Origin: Psychroflexus tropicus DSM 15496
GTDB taxonomy: Bacteria > Bacteroidota > Bacteroidia > Flavobacteriales > Flavobacteriaceae
DNA: 64,000 bases
Reading direction: 5' to 3'
Assembly: GCF_000378765.1 (NCBI RefSeq)
Contig: NZ_KB905344.1
Span: 140,332-204,331, forward strand
Shown here: in pieces, positions 55,511-64,000 of the stretch
Layout: every line of letters starts with the position of its first letter
How positions within the stretch are numbered: the stretch's first letter is position 1
Translations under genes and position numbers: made by a program
Notes under the pieces: generated by a model
What the model saw: the letters and a program-made list of their open reading frames with translations, nothing else
Database searches by the model: none
What the model was told of the DNA's origin: nothing

Positions 55511-56143
55511 ATGCAAAACGAAAACATAGAAAAACTTGTTCATAAAGGGGTTATGCTTCCCCTCATGGAAGAATTTTATACTATACAAGGAGAAGGCTAT
55601 CATACAGGAACTGCCGCTTATTTTATAAGAATAGGAGGTTGTGACGTGGGGTGCCATTGGTGCGATGTGAAAGAAAGTTGGGACCCTGAGCGACACCCAC
55701 CCACTCAGATAGGTTCTATTATAGAAAATGCCAAAAAATACAGCAACACCATAGTCATAACAGGAGGTGAACCTTTAACCTGGGATATGTCTTTACTTAC
55801 CGAAGGCCTTAAGGCCAATGGCTTGCAAATTCATATTGAAACTTCTGGAGCTTATGATATGTCTGGGGTTTGGGATTGGATTTGCTTATCTCCAAAAAAG
55901 ATAAAATTACCAAAACCGGAGATTTATCCTCGTGTAGATGAGCTCAAGGTAATTATATATAATAAACACGATTTTAGATTTGCAGAAGAGCAAGCAAAGC
56001 AGGTTAGTGAAGAATGTGAGCTCTTTCTTCAACCCGAATGGAGTGTGAGAGAAAAAATGACACCTCAAATTGTTGATTATGTCATGTCTAACCCAAAATG
56101 GCGTATTTCACTTCAGACGCATAAGTACTTAAATATTCCTTAA
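55511..56143 (+). CDS. queE: 7-carboxy-7-deazaguanine synthase
   Basis: 210 residues. The radical-SAM cluster motif is CDVGCHWCD (CxxxCxxC form), preceded by the substrate-loop sequence EEFYTIQGEGYHTGTAAYF and followed by VITGGEPLTWDMSL (SAM-binding GGE). It converts carboxy-tetrahydropterin to CDG in the queuosine/7-deazaguanine pathway; partner genes queC and queD are not in the window. The start at 55511 gives the usual family length, yet a -7 element ends only four bases before it. Confidence 0.94.
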   Translation: MQNENIEKLVHKGVMLPLMEEFYTIQGEGYHTGTAAYFIRIGGCDVGCHWCDVKESWDPERHPPTQIGSIIENAKKYSNTIVITGGEPLTWDMSLLTEGLKANGLQIHIETSGAYDMSGVWDWICLSPKKIKLPKPEIYPRVDELKVIIYNKHDFRFAEEQAKQVSEECELFLQPEWSVREKMTPQIVDYVMSNPKWRISLQTHKYLNIP

Positions 56144-56176
56144 ATAGCTAATTATAAAGTTAATAATTGTTAACTG

Positions 56177-56200
56177 TTAAGGTTTTTTTTGATTTGCGTC
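56177..56200 (+). promoter_or_regulatory. Possible ECF-type promoter of the CHRD gene
   Basis: TTAAGGT (56177-56183), 13 bases, CGTC (56197-56200), an ECF-like -35/-10 arrangement with the same spacer as the four sites at 41.9-45.3 kb but a different -10 box. A TAACTTTC near-match to the housekeeping -7 lies at 56214-56221 as an alternative. Confidence 0.35.
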
Positions 56201-56251
56201 AACCATAATACCCTAACTTTCGTAACTAAATTAAACAACAAAAAATTAGTT

Positions 56252-57844
56252 ATGAAAAAGATTAAAAATTTTATTTTACCATTATTCTTAGGCCTTTTTA
56301 TAGTGGCCTGCGATAATGATGACAGTTTAAATCCTGTTACCGATCCTATTTTAGATAACATAAGATATGATCTTGGTGAGCTCAACGATTCAGGTGTGAG
56401 TGGAGATGCTGTTTTTAACGAACAAGAAGATGGTTCTATTCAACTTATTGTTGAGGTAGAAGGAACATCTCCTGGCAACATGCATCCAGCTCATATTCAT
56501 ATGAATGCTGCTTTTGAAACGGGACCTATAATTGTTTCACTAGAACCTGTAGATGGTGCTACCGGATTAAGTATCACAGAATTTACTAGTGATGTTGATG
56601 GAAATCCAATTAGTTTTGAAGATATAGAAGGACTTGATGCTTATATCAATGTACATTTGAATCCAAACGATGATACAGTTGTTGCACAAGGAAATATTGG
56701 TCAAAACGATTTTACGGGTGAAGAAAAAAGTTATGATTTAGGAGAAAGAGCTGTACCAGGTATTAGTGGTACTGTCCTTTTTAAAGAGAGAGCCAATGGA
56801 TTTGCATTGGCTACAATTTCTTTGGAAGGAACACCAGATGATGGTTTGCACCCAGCACATATTCATATGAACACTGCAGCCCAGGGTGGAGATATTATCT
56901 TTTCTTTCAACCCTGTAAATGGTGCTACAGGTATCAGCAATACAGATACAAATGAAAGCGCAATGGAGGGTGAAAATGCATTTACTTTCGAAGAAATTCT
57001 AGGATTAGACGCATACGTGAATATACATTTAAGTGCCGAAGAACTAGAAACTATAGTTGCTCAAGGGGATATTGGTCAAAATGAATTAACTGGTGAGTCT
57101 AAAACTTACGAGCTAGGAGAGAAGGATGTAGAAGATATTAGTGGATCTATACTTTTCGAAGAACGTGCAAATGGTTTTGCATTGGCAACTATAAGCTTAG
57201 AAAATACGATTGAAGGCGAAGAGCATCCTGCTCACATTCATATGAATTCTGCTATTATTGGAGGTTCTATAATTTTCTCTTTCAATTCAGTTAATGGAAC
57301 ATCTGGGATAAGTACGACTGAAAGCGATGAAAGTGCTATGGAAGGGGAAAATGCTATATCTTATGCTGAAATTCTTGAAGCAGATGCTTACGTTAATGTA
57401 CATTTAGGGCCTGGAGATGATTTAGCAACTATTGTAGCTCAAGGCGATATTGGATCAAATGAGCTGACAGGTGAGTCAATAACCTATACCCTAAATGAAG
57501 TTGATGTTATGGGCATAAATGGTGAAATCACTTTTGAAGAAAGAATTAATGGTTTTGCACTAGCAACTATTGATTTGGTAGGAACTCCAGCAGATGGAAT
57601 GCATCCTGCTCATATTCATGCAGGTGAAATTGTAGATAACGGTCCAATTATTTTCTCTTTTAACCCTGTCGATGGTGCTACAGGAATGAGCATGTCTGAT
57701 ACGAGACAAGGTAACGGAGATGATGAAGATTCTTTTACCTACGCTGATATATTAGAAATTGCAGGTTATGTCAATGTTCATTTGAGTGCAACAGAATTAG
57801 AAACAATTGTTGCCCAAGGTGATATAGGTGCTAACCTAGAATAA
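56252..57844 (+). CDS. Lipoprotein with four CHRD domains
   Basis: 530 residues from ATG at 56252; the longer frame lacks a signal. The signal MKKIKNFILPLFLGLFIVAC has a lipobox at Cys20. Four tandem CHRD domains (about 38-158, 160-282, 285-407, 410-530) each carry HPAHIHM or HPAHIHA, an EPVDGATG-like FNPVNGATG turn and a YVNVHLS plus IVAQGDIG end. Domains 2-4 share ANGFALATI or INGFALATI and are closer to one another than to domain 1. CHRD domains occur in chordin and many bacterial surface proteins; the conserved histidines might bind metal. Function is unknown. Confidence 0.9.
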   Translation: MKKIKNFILPLFLGLFIVACDNDDSLNPVTDPILDNIRYDLGELNDSGVSGDAVFNEQEDGSIQLIVEVEGTSPGNMHPAHIHMNAAFETGPIIVSLEPVDGATGLSITEFTSDVDGNPISFEDIEGLDAYINVHLNPNDDTVVAQGNIGQNDFTGEEKSYDLGERAVPGISGTVLFKERANGFALATISLEGTPDDGLHPAHIHMNTAAQGGDIIFSFNPVNGATGISNTDTNESAMEGENAFTFEEILGLDAYVNIHLSAEELETIVAQGDIGQNELTGESKTYELGEKDVEDISGSILFEERANGFALATISLENTIEGEEHPAHIHMNSAIIGGSIIFSFNSVNGTSGISTTESDESAMEGENAISYAEILEADAYVNVHLGPGDDLATIVAQGDIGSNELTGESITYTLNEVDVMGINGEITFEERINGFALATIDLVGTPADGMHPAHIHAGEIVDNGPIIFSFNPVDGATGMSMSDTRQGNGDDEDSFTYADILEIAGYVNVHLSATELETIVAQGDIGANLE

Positions 57845-57864
57845 GAATTCCACAGTAGAAATTT

Positions 57865-57892
57865 AAAAGCGGCCCTTGGGCCGCTTTTTTTA
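57865..57892. terminator. Bidirectional terminator between the CHRD and PNPOx-like genes
   Basis: AAAAGCGGCC and GGCCGCTTTT form a GC-rich stem with loop CTTG. The T run of the plus-strand terminator overlaps the stop codon of the convergent gene (57890-57892). Confidence 0.85.
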
Positions 57893-58429
57893 TGGATTTA
57901 AAAACTGTCCTTCCCAGTTATTCACTTTGTCAAATCTAGCTCTAATATGGTTTGGTCTTTTAAGCTCTAAATATTCCATAGATTCTGGTACTAATTTGAG
58001 CAAACAAAAATGGTGCTCATCCTCTTTATACTCAACGTGGTCTGGATTGTCAATAGGGGTTCCGGGAGCTTGTTGTGTAATAAAATCCTTCTGTGATTTA
58101 CCTTGTACACGGCTCCAGTAATTTTCAAAATCTTTCCCAGATCGAATGAGTTGCATCTTCCCTTCAATTTTAACCTGAAGTAACTTCTTATGATTATAAA
58201 ACAGTAAGCTAGCATTTGGATTAGTTTCAAATTGATGAATTTTATCGCTACGCTCGTCTGTGTACATAATCAACTCAAATTGATCTGTAGAGTCTCTTAA
58301 AACCACTGTTCGCTGAACAGGTTTTTGATCCTCTATGCTTCCAAGGCTGGGATAGCGATAAGGATGCTTTTTCTTAAGGTATCCAAATTTGACTTCATTT
58401 TTTAAATCTTTAAAGATTTGATCTAGCAT
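57890..58429 (-). CDS. Pyridoxamine 5'-phosphate oxidase-like flavin/heme-fold protein
   Basis: 179 residues. The split-barrel PNPOx fold is suggested by [53 protein letters not shown] and the closing [12 protein letters not shown] segment. Whether it is true PdxH or a flavin-binding relative cannot be told; the short length (179 against about 210) favours a relative. A TAAATTTG -7 element lies at 58482-58489 on the minus strand, touching the guaA -7 element. Confidence 0.82.
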   Translation of the reverse strand: MLDQIFKDLKNEVKFGYLKKKHPYRYPSLGSIEDQKPVQRTVVLRDSTDQFELIMYTDERSDKIHQFETNPNASLLFYNHKKLLQVKIEGKMQLIRSGKDFENYWSRVQGKSQKDFITQQAPGTPIDNPDHVEYKEDEHHFCLLKLVPESMEYLELKRPNHIRARFDKVNNWEGQFLNP

Positions 58430-58481
58430 TTTTTATTTTAAAGTTAAAAAAAGAGCAGTTAAACAGAAGTCAGTTTTATCG

Positions 58482-58489
58482 CAAATTTA
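58482..58489 (-). promoter_or_regulatory. -7 element of the PNPOx-like gene
   Basis: Minus strand TAAATTTG, a TAnnTTTG match, 52 bases before the ATG; directly adjacent to the plus-strand guaA element. Confidence 0.4.
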
Positions 58490-58497
58490 TACTTTTG
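58490..58497 (+). promoter_or_regulatory. -7 element of guaA, three bases before the ATG
   Basis: TACTTTTG matches TAnnTTTG. It ends three bases before ATG 58501, so the predicted transcription start falls on the start codon. Confidence 0.5.
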
Positions 58498-58500
58498 CCT

Positions 58501-60030
58501 ATGCAAAAAAATGTCCTTATTCTCGATTTTGGATCACAGTATACTCAGCTTATTGCAAGACGAGTGCGTGAACTTAATATCTACTGTGAAATCCATCCTT
58601 TTAATAAAGTTCCTGAAGATCTTACAGGTTTTAAAGCGGTTATTTTATCTGGCAGTCCATACTCCTGTAGAAATCCTGAAGCTCCAGAACCAGACTTGAC
58701 CAAAATTAAGGGTAAAATCCCTCTTTTAGGAGTTTGTTTTGGCGCTCAGTATATGGCGCACAACTTTGGAGGTGAAGTGGCCAGTTCCAATACCAGAGAA
58801 TTTGGAAGGGCTAACTTGTCTATGATAAAAGATAAAGAGGCGCTTTTTGAAAATATTTTGGAACAATCACAGGTTTGGATGTCGCATAGTGATAGCATCA
58901 AAACAATTCCAGATAATTTCACCAGGATTGCAAGCACAGCAGATGTACTTAATGCTGCCTACAAGATCGAAGGGGAAGATACTTATGGTATTCAATTTCA
59001 TCCCGAAGTCTATCATTCTACTGATGGTGCTCAATTGCTTGAAAATTTTTTAGTTAAAATCGCCAAGGTTCCACAAACTTGGACTCCTTCAGCTTTTGTA
59101 GATATGACGGTCTCAGAGTTAAAAAATAAAATAGGTTCAGACAGAGTCATTTTAGGCTTGAGTGGAGGAGTAGATTCTACGGTAGCAGCAACTTTACTTC
59201 ATAAAGCCATCGGAAAAAACCTTTATTGTATTTTCGTCAATAATGGGCTATTGAGAAAAAATGAATTTGATTCGGTCCTTCATCAATATAAAGATATGGG
59301 GCTTAACGTGAAAGGAGTGGATGCTACAGATCGTTTCATGGATGCTCTAGAAGGAGTTTCAGACCCAGAAAAAAAACGTAAAATAATAGGCAATTCTTTT
59401 ATTGAAGTATTTGATGATGAGTCTTCCTTGGTAGAAGATGCTACTTTTTTAGCGCAGGGGACGATTTACCCAGATGTGATAGAATCTATCTCAGTAAACG
59501 GTCCTTCGGCTACAATTAAATCCCACCATAATGTTGGAGGTCTTCCTGATTTCATGAAATTAAAAGTGGTCGAGCCACTTAGAATGTTGTTTAAAGATGA
59601 AGTGAGACGAGTAGGAGCAGAAATGGGTATTGATCCAAAGCTTTTAGGCAGACATCCATTTCCTGGTCCAGGACTTGCTATCAGAATTCTAGGGGATATA
59701 ACCAGAGAAAAGGTTCGAATTTTACAGGAGGTAGATGCCATTTTTATCGATGGTCTTAGAGAATGGGAGCTATACGATAAAGTTTGGCAAGCTGGAGCTA
59801 TGTTACTTCCAGTGGATTCTGTTGGAGTGATGGGCGATGAGCGGACTTATGAAAAAGTTGTAGCTTTAAGAGCTGTTGAGTCTACAGATGGAATGACTGC
59901 AGATTGGGTAGATTTGCCTTATAACTTTTTGCAAAAAGTGTCCAATCAAATAATAAATCGTGTAAAAGGCGTTAATAGAGTAGTGTACGACATAAGCTCT
60001 AAGCCACCAGCAACCATAGAATGGGAATAA
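58501..60030 (+). CDS. guaA: GMP synthase (glutamine-hydrolysing)
   Basis: 509 residues from ATG at 58501; TTG at 58495 lies in the -7 element. The glutaminase domain has the Cys nucleophile in [12 protein letters not shown] and the His-Glu pair in [11 protein letters not shown]. The ATP-pyrophosphatase domain has [15 protein letters not shown], and the dimerisation domain ends with KPPATIEWE. It aminates XMP to GMP, following GuaB in the same window. A possible leaderless mRNA is discussed in the findings. The next gene overlaps its stop by one base (TAATG). Confidence 0.97.
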   Translation: MQKNVLILDFGSQYTQLIARRVRELNIYCEIHPFNKVPEDLTGFKAVILSGSPYSCRNPEAPEPDLTKIKGKIPLLGVCFGAQYMAHNFGGEVASSNTREFGRANLSMIKDKEALFENILEQSQVWMSHSDSIKTIPDNFTRIASTADVLNAAYKIEGEDTYGIQFHPEVYHSTDGAQLLENFLVKIAKVPQTWTPSAFVDMTVSELKNKIGSDRVILGLSGGVDSTVAATLLHKAIGKNLYCIFVNNGLLRKNEFDSVLHQYKDMGLNVKGVDATDRFMDALEGVSDPEKKRKIIGNSFIEVFDDESSLVEDATFLAQGTIYPDVIESISVNGPSATIKSHHNVGGLPDFMKLKVVEPLRMLFKDEVRRVGAEMGIDPKLLGRHPFPGPGLAIRILGDITREKVRILQEVDAIFIDGLREWELYDKVWQAGAMLLPVDSVGVMGDERTYEKVVALRAVESTDGMTADWVDLPYNFLQKVSNQIINRVKGVNRVVYDISSKPPATIEWE

Positions 60031-61952
60031 TGAAATACCTTTTAGTCAGTTTTTTCTTTTTAATTTCACTTGCAAGCCTCAAGGCTCAAGATCTTAAAAC
60101 TTATGAAGTAGGACTCAACGAAACTTTAGAAGAAGTCGCTTCTACTCTAAAGCTTGACGTATTTACTCTGAGACAGCTGAATCCTCATTTGGACCAAACA
60201 AGCGATATTTCAAGGCAGTTACTTGTCGTTCCCCGGAATACTGATTTTAAGCTTAGTCCTAAAGTGAAACTCATCGCTTATGAAGTGAGCCCTAAGGAAA
60301 CTTTATACAGTATTTCAAAATCTTACAACGTAAAAATTAAAGATCTTAAAACTTACAATCCTTTTCTTAAAGAAAGAGAATTGAATTTCAATGATATTCT
60401 TCGGATTCCAGCCTACGAGCTAAAAGATAAAGATCTTGATATTAACCAAAGTGTTAAGAATTCAGAGTTTAGCTCACTAAAACACTTAGTGCTTCCTAAA
60501 GAAACCAAGTATGGTATTTCGAAAAAATATGGGCTAACTGTAACTCAATTAGAGAAACTTAACCCAGGTATTGATGAAAAAGAGATACAGCCCGGACAAT
60601 TTCTCAATATCAAAAGACCGGTTGAAGAGAACACAAATCAACCAAGATCCACTCAAAATTATTCTTTTATAAAAATTGATCAGACTAATTCAATCGAGTC
60701 TATTTCTGAAAGTTACGATGTAAGTGAAGAAGAGCTAAAAGAGGTGAATCCATCTTTAAGATTTGAAGGTTTTAGTGAGGGACTGATTCTAAAAATTCCT
60801 CAGTTTGAAAAAATTAAGACCTCAAGGTTTAGACCTTTTGATTTGCAAAACAACCTAAGGTATCTTGATACCAAGCGTATAGCTGTGATGCTGCCCTTAA
60901 ATTTGGAAAGAACTGAAATTGACAGTATAAGCTCAAAATCTCTGGTAAAAAATAGCAACCTGCTAAGAATTTCCTTAGAATTTTATGAAGGCATACAAAT
61001 GGCAATAGATTCAGCGAGAGTGAAAGGGATAGATGTAGATTTGGATGTTTACGATACTAGAAACGATCCTACATACGTAAATCAGCACTTAAATCAAGGT
61101 TTCAAAACATACGAAGCAATTGTGGGTCCGCTATTGGATCCAAGCTTAAAAATGGTAGCGGAATATTTAGAACAAGATAGCGTTCCGGTGATATCTCCTT
61201 TGGTCAATCCAGATTTTGAGTACGAAAATCTCTATAATACTTTGCCTAAAGATGAAGTAATGCAAGAAGTGCTTATCACATATTTGCAAAAATACCAACA
61301 AGATGAAAACCTTGTAATCCTTACTGACAGTCTTTCAACACCTGTTCAAAGAAAATATACCTATACTTTTCCAGACATTAAGATTGCAAATCAATCTAGC
61401 GAAGACTACTTGCAGAAGACCGACATAGAACCTCTGCTAGATAAGTCTAAAGTAAACTGGTTTGTCCTGGAAACCCAAAAATTAGGAATTACAGAGTTGA
61501 CGATTTCTTATCTTAACTCTTTACAAAAGGACGGTTATGATATAAGACTTTTTTCTTCTAAGCGTAACGGATTCTATGAAGATGAGATATCTAATTTTTA
61601 CTTAAGTGATCTTAATTTCACTTTTCCTTCCATTTCAAAAACTCAATTATTAGATGTTGATACCACTGTTAATGCCTACAAGAACAAACATGGTGTAGAG
61701 CCTAGCAGATATGTGATTAGAGGTTACGATGTCATGATGGATGTGATCCTCAGACTGGCTTATGCGGAAACCTTAAAGGCTTCAACAGAAATTGAGGGCT
61801 TTACAGAATATTTTGAAAATAAATTCAATTATGTTCAAAAGGAGTTTAGTAAAGGCTATGAAAATGATGCCATTTACCTTTTGGAGTATCTGGAAGATTT
61901 AAAAATAGAGGCTTTAGACCTCGCTGATTTTTTAGCTACAGATACCAAATAG
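60030..61952 (+). CDS. LysM-repeat protein fused to a periplasmic ligand-binding domain
   Basis: 640 residues from ATG at 60030 (ATG at 60021 also possible). A signal peptide (YLLVSFFFLISLASLKAQ) is followed by four LysM repeats (about 22-68, 79-127, 150-197, 208-255; e.g. SPKETLYSISKSYNVKIKDL), which bind peptidoglycan. The rest (about 280-625) has the type I periplasmic-binding-protein outline (IAVMLPLNL, SLEFYEGIQMAIDSARVKGI, YDTRNDPTYVN, PVISPLVNPDF), as in LpoA-like regulators of cell-wall synthesis. Ligand is unknown. Translation is coupled to guaA. Confidence 0.85.
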   Translation: MKYLLVSFFFLISLASLKAQDLKTYEVGLNETLEEVASTLKLDVFTLRQLNPHLDQTSDISRQLLVVPRNTDFKLSPKVKLIAYEVSPKETLYSISKSYNVKIKDLKTYNPFLKERELNFNDILRIPAYELKDKDLDINQSVKNSEFSSLKHLVLPKETKYGISKKYGLTVTQLEKLNPGIDEKEIQPGQFLNIKRPVEENTNQPRSTQNYSFIKIDQTNSIESISESYDVSEEELKEVNPSLRFEGFSEGLILKIPQFEKIKTSRFRPFDLQNNLRYLDTKRIAVMLPLNLERTEIDSISSKSLVKNSNLLRISLEFYEGIQMAIDSARVKGIDVDLDVYDTRNDPTYVNQHLNQGFKTYEAIVGPLLDPSLKMVAEYLEQDSVPVISPLVNPDFEYENLYNTLPKDEVMQEVLITYLQKYQQDENLVILTDSLSTPVQRKYTYTFPDIKIANQSSEDYLQKTDIEPLLDKSKVNWFVLETQKLGITELTISYLNSLQKDGYDIRLFSSKRNGFYEDEISNFYLSDLNFTFPSISKTQLLDVDTTVNAYKNKHGVEPSRYVIRGYDVMMDVILRLAYAETLKASTEIEGFTEYFENKFNYVQKEFSKGYENDAIYLLEYLEDLKIEALDLADFLATDTK

Positions 61953-61968
61953 GAGAACGAAGTAGGCT

Positions 61969-62913
61969 TTAAAGTTTACTCACGTTTATTTTAGCCTGCT
62001 CAAATTCAGAAATCAAATTTTCCATGATTTTATGGGCTGGCAATATATCCTGAATAAGTCCAGAAATCTGACCAATCTCCAATTCGCCCTCTTCCAGATC
62101 TCCTTCAAACATTCCTTTTTTAGCTCTGGCTCTGCCAAGTAGCTCTTGAAGTTCTTCTTTGCTGGGTGATGATTTATATAAGGTTTCAATATCCTGGTAA
62201 AACTTGTTTTTGAGCATTCTGACAGGAGCCAGCTCTTTGAGTGTAAGTTTTGTATCTCCTTCAACGGCCTTGACTACTTCATTTTTAAAGTTGATATGTG
62301 AAGAAGCTTCTTCACTTGCTACAAATCGAGTACCAATTTGAGCGGCATCTGCACCAAGCACCATGGCTGCTAATATACCAGCTCCGTTGCCGATACCTCC
62401 CGCTGCGATAAGCGGTATATCAAGCTCGGCTTTTACCATGGGAATGAGTGTGAATGTCGTGGTTTCTTCTCTACCATTATGACCTCCAGCCTCAAAGCCT
62501 TCAGCCACAACAGCATCTACACCAGCTTCCTGGGCCTTGAGAGCAAATTTCACACTACTCACCACGTGTACGACTTTAATTCCCTGAGATTTAAGATGAG
62601 CGGTCCAGGTTTTAGGATTTCCAGCAGAGGTGAACACAATAGGGACTTTTTCTTTGATGATGATTTCCATAATCTGCTCAAGATCTGGATAGAGCATCGG
62701 GACGTTTACCGCAAAAGGCTTATTTGTAGCCTGTTTACATTTTTGAATATGTTCCTGTAATATTTCAGGATACATAGAACCAGCGCCAATAATTCCTAAA
62801 CCACCGCTATTACTTACTTCACTGGCTAATTTCCATCCACTAGCCCATATCATTCCCGCTTGAATAATTGGGTATTCTATGTCGAATAATTTTGTAATTC
62901 TATTTTGTGCCAT
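61969..62913 (-). CDS. NAD(P)H-dependent flavin oxidoreductase / nitronate monooxygenase family
   Basis: 314 residues. The FMN barrel shows YPIIQAGMIWASGWKLASEV, GGLGIIGAGSMYPE, FAVNVPMLYPD, GFEAGGHNGREETTTFTLIP (His region) and PLIAAGGIGNGAGILAAMVLGADAAQIGTRF in pattern. The family covers nitronate monooxygenase and FabK enoyl-ACP reductase; the GHNG segment with Thr/Leu context does not decide between them. It is ten bases downstream of mnmA on the same strand. Confidence 0.87.
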   Translation of the reverse strand: MAQNRITKLFDIEYPIIQAGMIWASGWKLASEVSNSGGLGIIGAGSMYPEILQEHIQKCKQATNKPFAVNVPMLYPDLEQIMEIIIKEKVPIVFTSAGNPKTWTAHLKSQGIKVVHVVSSVKFALKAQEAGVDAVVAEGFEAGGHNGREETTTFTLIPMVKAELDIPLIAAGGIGNGAGILAAMVLGADAAQIGTRFVASEEASSHINFKNEVVKAVEGDTKLTLKELAPVRMLKNKFYQDIETLYKSSPSKEELQELLGRARAKKGMFEGDLEEGELEIGQISGLIQDILPAHKIMENLISEFEQAKINVSKL

Positions 62914-62922
62914 ATTTATTAT

Positions 62923-64000
62923 TTATGCAATTACTCCTGAGCCCAGTAATTCATCGTCATGGTACCAAGCTACAAATTGACCCTCAGAAATCGCAGTTTG
63001 TTCATGTTCAAAAATAACGTACAGCTCTTCTTCCATTTGATATAACTTGGCATTTTCTAAGGGCTGTCGATAACGAATTCTGGCCTTCACATCCAGGGTT
63101 TCTCCAGAGCTCAGTTCCAGATCTTTTCTAATCCAATGCACTTCATCATTATTTACCCAAAGCCCTTTTTTATGTAGGCCTGGATGATTCTTACCTTGAC
63201 CGGTATATAGAATATTATTTTCAACATCAGTATCTATCACAAACAAGGGTTCTTTGGTACCTCCTATAGCAAGTCCTTTTCTTTGTCCTTTAGTAAAAAA
63301 ATGGGCTCCATCATGGTTTCCAAGTACTTTTCCATACTCAGGTTTCAATTCTAATTTTTTACTGTGATTTTTTAGTTGAGTCACGAGTTCTGAGCTTGAT
63401 GTTTCTTCGCGCGCTTTAACGAAAACTTCATGAGAAGAATCAATTTCTATCACCTGTCCTTTTTTAGGCTGTAGTTTTTGTTGTAGGAAATCTGGTAATT
63501 TTACTTTCCCAATAAAACAAAGCCCTTGAGAGTCTTTTTTATCGGCTGTGATGAGGTCTTGTTCTTTGGCTATTTCTCTCACTTCAGATTTCTGCAGTTC
63601 TCCAACTGGAAAAAGCGTTTTTGCTAATTGTTGCTGAGAAACCTGACATAAAAAATAGGACTGGTCTTTATTTTTATCTTTTCCTGATAAAAGCCTGTAT
63701 ATGGTTTCGTCATTTTTTTCGAAACTATCTTTTCTGCAATAATGTCCGGTAGCTACAAAATCTGCTCCCAAAGATGTTGCAATATCCATGAATACGTCAA
63801 ACTTTATCTCTCTGTTGCAGAGTACATCTGGATTAGGTGTTCTACCATTTTCATATTCAGCAAACATGTAGTCTACAATCCTCTCTTTATACTGCTGACT
63901 TAAATCCACGGTTTGAAAAGGAATGCCAAGTTTTTCAGCTACTAACATTGCATCATTACTATCTTCAAGCCAGGGGCATTCATCACTGATGGTGACCGAG
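62923..64000 (-). CDS. mnmA: tRNA-specific 2-thiouridylase MnmA, N-terminus missing at window edge
   Basis: About 359 residues are in the window. The frame is open through to base 64000, where it reads [20 protein letters not shown], placing the edge roughly 30 residues into the protein; the PP-loop (SGGVDSS) lies outside. Visible features are [15 protein letters not shown] (catalytic cysteine), [20 protein letters not shown], the second cysteine in SQGLCFIGK, and the C-terminal beta barrel. MnmA puts sulfur on U34 of Lys, Glu and Gln tRNAs. Confidence 0.96.
   Translation of the reverse strand, partial: SVTISDECPWLEDSNDAMLVAEKLGIPFQTVDLSQQYKERIVDYMFAEYENGRTPNPDVLCNREIKFDVFMDIATSLGADFVATGHYCRKDSFEKNDETIYRLLSGKDKNKDQSYFLCQVSQQQLAKTLFPVGELQKSEVREIAKEQDLITADKKDSQGLCFIGKVKLPDFLQQKLQPKKGQVIEIDSSHEVFVKAREETSSSELVTQLKNHSKKLELKPEYGKVLGNHDGAHFFTKGQRKGLAIGGTKEPLFVIDTDVENNILYTGQGKNHPGLHKKGLWVNNDEVHWIRKDLELSSGETLDVKARIRYRQPLENAKLYQMEEELYVIFEHEQTAISEGQFVAWYHDDELLGSGVIA

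Noticed and set aside
56197-56232. Fifth copy of the TAGGGT/GTTGTT site before the CHRD gene
   Set aside because: On the minus strand the two boxes occur in reversed order (GTTGTTT first, then AGGGT), so it cannot be the same promoter. The plus-strand boxes differ.

Overview
The window is a stretch of chromosome from a low-GC member of the Bacteroidota, almost certainly family Flavobacteriaceae. The evidence is the promoter style (TAnnTTTG at -7 with TTG about 19 bases upstream), the absence of Shine-Dalgarno sequences, a type IX secretion (T9SS) C-terminal sorting domain, an ECF sigma/FecR/TonB-receptor system, IcmF-type fused mutase, a 2TM-domain protein, DUF5686 and DUF4197 proteins, and the gene order thrS-infC-rpmI-rplT. 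Genus cannot be settled by eye. No rRNA, tRNA, IS element, prophage, integrase or CRISPR array was seen.

Layout. 1-1000: an AarF/ABC1 kinase (cut by the window edge) and its TetR-type regulator. 1.1-6.3 kb: htpG, then thrS-infC-rpmI-rplT, with infC apparently starting at an ATA codon and a foldable RNA in front of rplT. 6.4-10.1 kb: a Cys-rich mini protein, a BtuF-like protein, a hydrolase, a DUF4197 lipoprotein and a frameshifted T9SS cargo gene. 10.3-17.1 kb: IcmF mutase, a lipoprotein carbonic anhydrase, a small secreted unknown, guaB. 17.2-23.5 kb: envelope folding factors (Skp/OmpH, two parvulin-type PPIases with a degenerate lipoprotein between them, MoxR). 23.8-29.4 kb: aconitase, TlpA-like thioredoxin, glutathione peroxidase, a BamA-type barrel protein, folA and a 2TM protein. 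29.5-36.3 kb: a class-V PLP enzyme convergent with an ergothioneine-type pair egtB-egtD, then thyA, a CNT nucleoside transporter with an added periplasmic domain, and a bifunctional nuclease. 36.4-41.9 kb: etfBA, pdhB and a DUF5686 outer-membrane protein.

41.9-48.7 kb is the most interesting section. An ECF sigma factor, a FecR anti-sigma and an STN-bearing TonB receptor sit beside two acidic lipoprotein loci. Four promoter-like sites share TAGGGT-N13-GTTGTT with exactly the same 13-base spacer: before one lipoprotein, before the second lipoprotein (opposite strand), before sigma and before anti-sigma. This looks like a compact, autoregulated cell-surface signalling regulon whose members and operator can both be read from the sequence.

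48.8-64 kb: a DUF2141 protein, ppa, ffh, a six-gene minus-strand run (lipoprotein, hydrolase, rluF-like, VOC protein, AI-2E-type exporter, DUF1232), queE, a four-repeat CHRD lipoprotein, a PNPOx-like protein, guaA, a LysM plus periplasmic-binding-protein fusion, a nitronate monooxygenase-like enzyme and mnmA (cut by the window edge). queE and guaA have -7 elements so close to their ATG that leaderless mRNAs are likely.
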